Assembly: GCA_016199025.1 (NCBI GenBank)
Contig: JACQHM010000209.1
Coordinates: forward strand, 1-15,242
Origin: Candidatus Methylomirabilota bacterium
GTDB taxonomy: Bacteria; Methylomirabilota; Methylomirabilia; Methylomirabilales; JACQHM01
Direction: 5' to 3'
DNA: 15,242 bases
Below, one piece after another: positions 13,184 through 15,242 of this stretch. Every line of letters starts with the position of its first letter. Within the stretch, counting starts at the first letter, position 1. The position numbers were made by a program, and so were the translations under genes. Under the pieces are notes generated by a model. It saw only the letters and a program-made list of their open reading frames with translations, did no database searches and was not told where the DNA came from.

Positions 13184-13489
13184 ATGGTGGGACTGACGGT
13201 TTTAGAGATTGAAGTAGGGAATCCTGTGAACTCTGAGGTCACCGAAAAAGTCGAATTTCTGATCGACTCTGGGGCCATTTATTCCGTGGTTCCCACCCCG
13301 ATTTTGGAAAGCCTTGGTATTCAACCGTTGGCAGAGCAGGAATTCCGATTAGCGGATGGCACGAAGATCGTGCGGAAGAAGGGCATCGCTGTTTTCAAGT
13401 ATGGGGACAGGATAGCGAGAACTAAAACCCTTGCCTATGATTCTTGCCGTCTTGTTGGGGAAAATTGGGCCGTGCTGAGCTTTGGGTGA
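13184..13489 (+). CDS. Retropepsin-like aspartic protease, C-terminus lost or replaced
   Basis: A 101-residue protein. Residues 25-48 hold the active-site loop of a retropepsin-like protease, EFLIDSGAIYSVVPTPILE, with the DSG triad at 28-30; the flap-like part follows (EFRLADGTKIVRKKGIAVFKYGD). Relatives usually go on with a strand, the LLG segment and a conserved tail; here the last 25 or so residues (IARTKTLAYDSCRLVGENWAVLSFG) do not look like it, so the gene is probably cut by a deletion. Such small proteins act as dimers because each chain gives one Asp. AGAGGAGA lies directly before the ATG. Its stop codon is six bases from the end of the YchF-like gene on the other strand. The open frame remains intact, but function is doubtful. 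Confidence 0.75.
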   Translation: MVGLTVLEIEVGNPVNSEVTEKVEFLIDSGAIYSVVPTPILESLGIQPLAEQEFRLADGTKIVRKKGIAVFKYGDRIARTKTLAYDSCRLVGENWAVLSFG

Positions 13490-13495
13490 GACCGT

Positions 13496-14575
13496 TCAAG
13501 TGGAGAAGCGGATCGTCAGGATGTCGCCGTCCTGGACGATGTAGTCTTTCCCCTCTAATCGAAGCACGCCGTGCCTCCTGGCCTCGGCCATCGACCCTGA
13601 AGCCTGCAACGCGTCCAAGGGGACGACCTCGGCTTTGATGAAGCCCTTTTCCATGTCAGAATGGATCGTCCCGGCGGCCTTTTGTGCCGTCGAGCCTCTG
13701 GGGATCGCCCAGGCCCTTAGCTCGTCGCCTACCACGGTGAAGAAGGTGATGAGGCCTAAGAGTTCATAGCAAGCCTTGATGAGCCGGTCCAGGGCCGGCT
13801 CAGGAAGGCCCAACTCCTTCCGGAAGACCTCCGCCTCTTCGGGGGAAAGCTCCATCATCTCCAATTCTACCTTGGCGGGGAGGGCCAGGAGGGCCGTGGC
13901 GTTGTGGCGGCAGGCCTCCTGGAGAGGACCGGGAGGGCCCTGGAGCTGGGGGGCCGTCTCGCCGGTATTCAGGAGGTAGAGGTGGGGCTTCTGGGTGAGG
14001 AGCTGGAAGCCCCGGAGCCTCCGATCCTCCTCGGGGGAGAAGGAGAGGTCCCGGATCGGGACCCCGGCCTCCAACTGCCCCCGGCAGCCTTTCAAAAGCT
14101 CCAACTCTTTTGGATTTTCATCTTTCTTCCCCTTTTTCAGGTTCTCTTCGATCCTGCCGATCCGCTTCTCCACAATCTCTAAGTCGGCCATCACGAACTC
14201 GGAGGCGATCAGGGCGATGTCCCGAGCGGGGTCCACGGTTCCTTTCATATGGGGGACCCTGGCATCCTCGAAGGCGCGGATGACGACCAGGAGGGCATCC
14301 ATCGTTCGCAGTTGGACGAGGACCTGGGGGGTCAGGATGGCGCCGGAAGGCATGGCTTTAGCCGGGGCATGGAAGTCATGGTACTCGAGGGCAACGGGGG
14401 TCATTTTTTTCGGCTTGAACAGCGCGGCCAGGAAGTCGAGGCGGGGATCGGGGACCTTGATCTGGGCGATAGCGACCTCGGCGGAGGTGGGGCGGGCCTC
14501 CCCCTTCACCCGGTGGAGGAGGTGGAACACGGTGGTTTTGCCCGAGGCCGGAAGGCCGACAAGACCAAACCGCAT
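13496..14575 (-). CDS. Divergent YchF/Obg-related GTPase or ATPase (DUF933/TGS domain)
   Basis: A 359-residue P-loop protein. The Walker A motif is GLPASGKTT (7-15), not the GLPNVGKST of ordinary YchF. The nucleotide-specificity motif is NTGE (203-206), the NxxE form that lets YchF prefer ATP. Where YchF has DxxG, this protein has DFHA (67-70), so the switch II glycine is missing. A coiled-coil-like stretch lies at about 130-165. The C-terminal TGS/DUF933 part is clear (LITFFTVVGDELRAWAIPRG, HSDMEKGFIKAEVV, GKDYIVQDGDILTIRFS). YchF binds ribosomes and affects stress responses; this looks like a paralogous branch whose job is not established. It follows the E2 gene by 20 bases in one operon. 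Confidence 0.88.
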   Translation of the reverse strand: MRFGLVGLPASGKTTVFHLLHRVKGEARPTSAEVAIAQIKVPDPRLDFLAALFKPKKMTPVALEYHDFHAPAKAMPSGAILTPQVLVQLRTMDALLVVIRAFEDARVPHMKGTVDPARDIALIASEFVMADLEIVEKRIGRIEENLKKGKKDENPKELELLKGCRGQLEAGVPIRDLSFSPEEDRRLRGFQLLTQKPHLYLLNTGETAPQLQGPPGPLQEACRHNATALLALPAKVELEMMELSPEEAEVFRKELGLPEPALDRLIKACYELLGLITFFTVVGDELRAWAIPRGSTAQKAAGTIHSDMEKGFIKAEVVPLDALQASGSMAEARRHGVLRLEGKDYIVQDGDILTIRFST

Positions 14576-14595
14576 AGGATCGCCCGACTTTCCCC

Positions 14596-15242
14596 TTACA
14601 AGGAGAGGCCACCGGCCTCCAGGTGCTCTTTGATCCTGGCCAGGAACCGGTCCGCCACGGCCCCGTCGAAGGCCCGGTGGTCGAAGCTTAAGGAGAGGTA
14701 GATCATCGGACGGATGGCGATGGCGTCGTCTCTCACCACCACCCGCTTCGTCACGGCCCCTGTCCCGAGGATGCCCACCTGAGGCTGGTGGATGATGGGG
14801 GTCGAGAGGAGGCTTCCGGAGACCCCGTGGTTGGTGATGGTGAACGTGCCCCCCGCTACATCATCCGGGGAGAGCTTCCCTTCCCTGGCCCGTGTGGCCA
14901 GGTCATAGGCTTCCCTGGCTAAACGGAGGAGGCTCTTCTCGTCCGCATCCTTGATGACCGGGACGATGAGCCCTTGCTCGGTTGCGACGGCGATCCCGAC
15001 ATTGATCCGTTTTTTGAGGACGATCTTGTCCTCGGCAAACGTGGTGTTCACCATCGGGAAGGCCCTAAGAGCGGCGACGGCAGCCTGGACGAAGAAGGGG
15101 AGGTAAGTAAGGGGGAACCCCTCCCGCTTCTGGAATTCGTCCTTCTGACGGTCGCGGAAGGCCACTACTTTGGACATGTCCGCCTCCATCACCGTCGTCA
15201 CGTGGGGCGAGGTCCGCTTGCTCCGGACCATGTGCTCGGCGA
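14596..15242 (-). CDS. 2-oxo acid dehydrogenase E2 (dihydrolipoamide acyltransferase), catalytic domain, N-terminus outside window
   Basis: The frame is open to the right edge and reads AEHMVRSKRTSPHVTTVMEA, the usual start of the E2 acyltransferase domain, so the lipoyl and peripheral-subunit-binding domains lie beyond the window. The catalytic motif SFDHRAFDGAVADRFL near the C-terminus has the active-site His and the conserved DG. Other landmarks are VNTTFAEDKIVLKKRINVGIAV in pieces and GGTFTITNHGVSGSLLSTPII. The E2 core transfers an acyl group from lipoamide to CoA in pyruvate, 2-oxoglutarate or branched-chain dehydrogenase complexes; which one cannot be told from this part. The gene ends 20 bases before the YchF-like gene. 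Confidence 0.93.
   Translation of the reverse strand, partial: AEHMVRSKRTSPHVTTVMEADMSKVVAFRDRQKDEFQKREGFPLTYLPFFVQAAVAALRAFPMVNTTFAEDKIVLKKRINVGIAVATEQGLIVPVIKDADEKSLLRLAREAYDLATRAREGKLSPDDVAGGTFTITNHGVSGSLLSTPIIHQPQVGILGTGAVTKRVVVRDDAIAIRPMIYLSLSFDHRAFDGAVADRFLARIKEHLEAGGLSL

Larger units (their letters stand above)
11258..13489 (+). mobile_element. Integron-like gene-cassette array (two full cassettes, one incomplete)
   Basis: Three site-like sequences mark GTT crossover points at 11335, 12284 and 13151. Cassette 1 is 11336-12284 (949 bp), cassette 2 is 12285-13151 (867 bp) and cassette 3 begins at 13152 and has no recognisable end. Each full cassette has the known integron signature: its first bases are the reverse complement of the start of its own terminal site (TTAGCCGCA with TGCGGCTAA at 12187-12195; GTTATCTGCC with GGCAGATAAC at 13024-13033). 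Contents are a toxin-antitoxin pair, a PIN-domain pair and a truncated protease gene. The array lies between the helicase operon and the YchF-like gene, next to a dead recombinase in the same orientation. It is either a small reverse-type integron or a cluster of attC sites without an active integrase. Boundaries are inferred. Confidence 0.65.

Overview
The window is a GC-rich, gene-dense bacterial segment with Shine-Dalgarno sites of the AGGAGG type. Its gene content (F420-type luciferase-like oxidoreductase, molybdenum/tungsten oxidoreductase, HtrA protease, streptogramin-lyase-like propeller protein, TenA, YjbQ, UvrD-type helicase, a divergent YchF-like GTPase, 2-oxo acid dehydrogenase E2) suits a free-living environmental bacterium of a lineage such as NC10/Methylomirabilota, Rokubacteria or a deltaproteobacterial relative. 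That placement is a guess from gene content; no marker gene fixes it. Left part (1-7420): a 5'-truncated LLM-class oxidoreductase gene (+) converges on a DMSO-reductase-family oxidoreductase gene (-), whose promoter carries a perfect 7-bp palindrome. A divergent, tightly packed run follows on the + strand: htrA-type protease, a short Vgb-like propeller protein, a zinc-type alcohol dehydrogenase/quinone reductase and TenA. After it come a DUF433 antitoxin-like gene, a 131-bp element with split terminal inverted repeats and no gene inside, and YjbQ. TenA and YjbQ are both linked to thiamin metabolism. The DUF433 gene ends in what looks like the first codons of a lost toxin gene, cut off where the 131-bp element begins. 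Middle part (7428-10790): a degenerate AGCT/CTGA-type intergenic repeat, then a two-gene minus-strand operon of a UvrD/PcrA-type helicase and an AI-2E-family membrane protein. Right part (10790-13489): this is the most interesting region. A broken tyrosine recombinase (N-terminus missing, catalytic Tyr out of frame because of a 23-bp inserted repeat) is followed, in the same direction, by what reads as a small integron-type gene-cassette array. Three recombination-site-like sequences (A near 11335, B 12187-12290, C 13024-13157) delimit two full cassettes and one incomplete one. The hallmark supporting this is that the first bases of each full cassette are the exact reverse complement of the start of the site at its own far end (9 bp for cassette 1, 10 bp for cassette 2), as known for integron cassettes. 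Sites B and C also form long imperfect hairpins with one-sided bulges. Cassette 1 carries a Phd/VapC toxin-antitoxin pair on the minus strand with its own promoter; cassette 2 carries a PIN-domain protein plus a 69-residue partner; cassette 3 carries a truncated retropepsin-like protease gene that runs directly into the chromosomal YchF-like gene. The window closes with a minus-strand operon of a 2-oxo acid dehydrogenase E2 subunit (cut by the window edge) and the YchF-like GTPase, which looks like ordinary chromosomal backbone.
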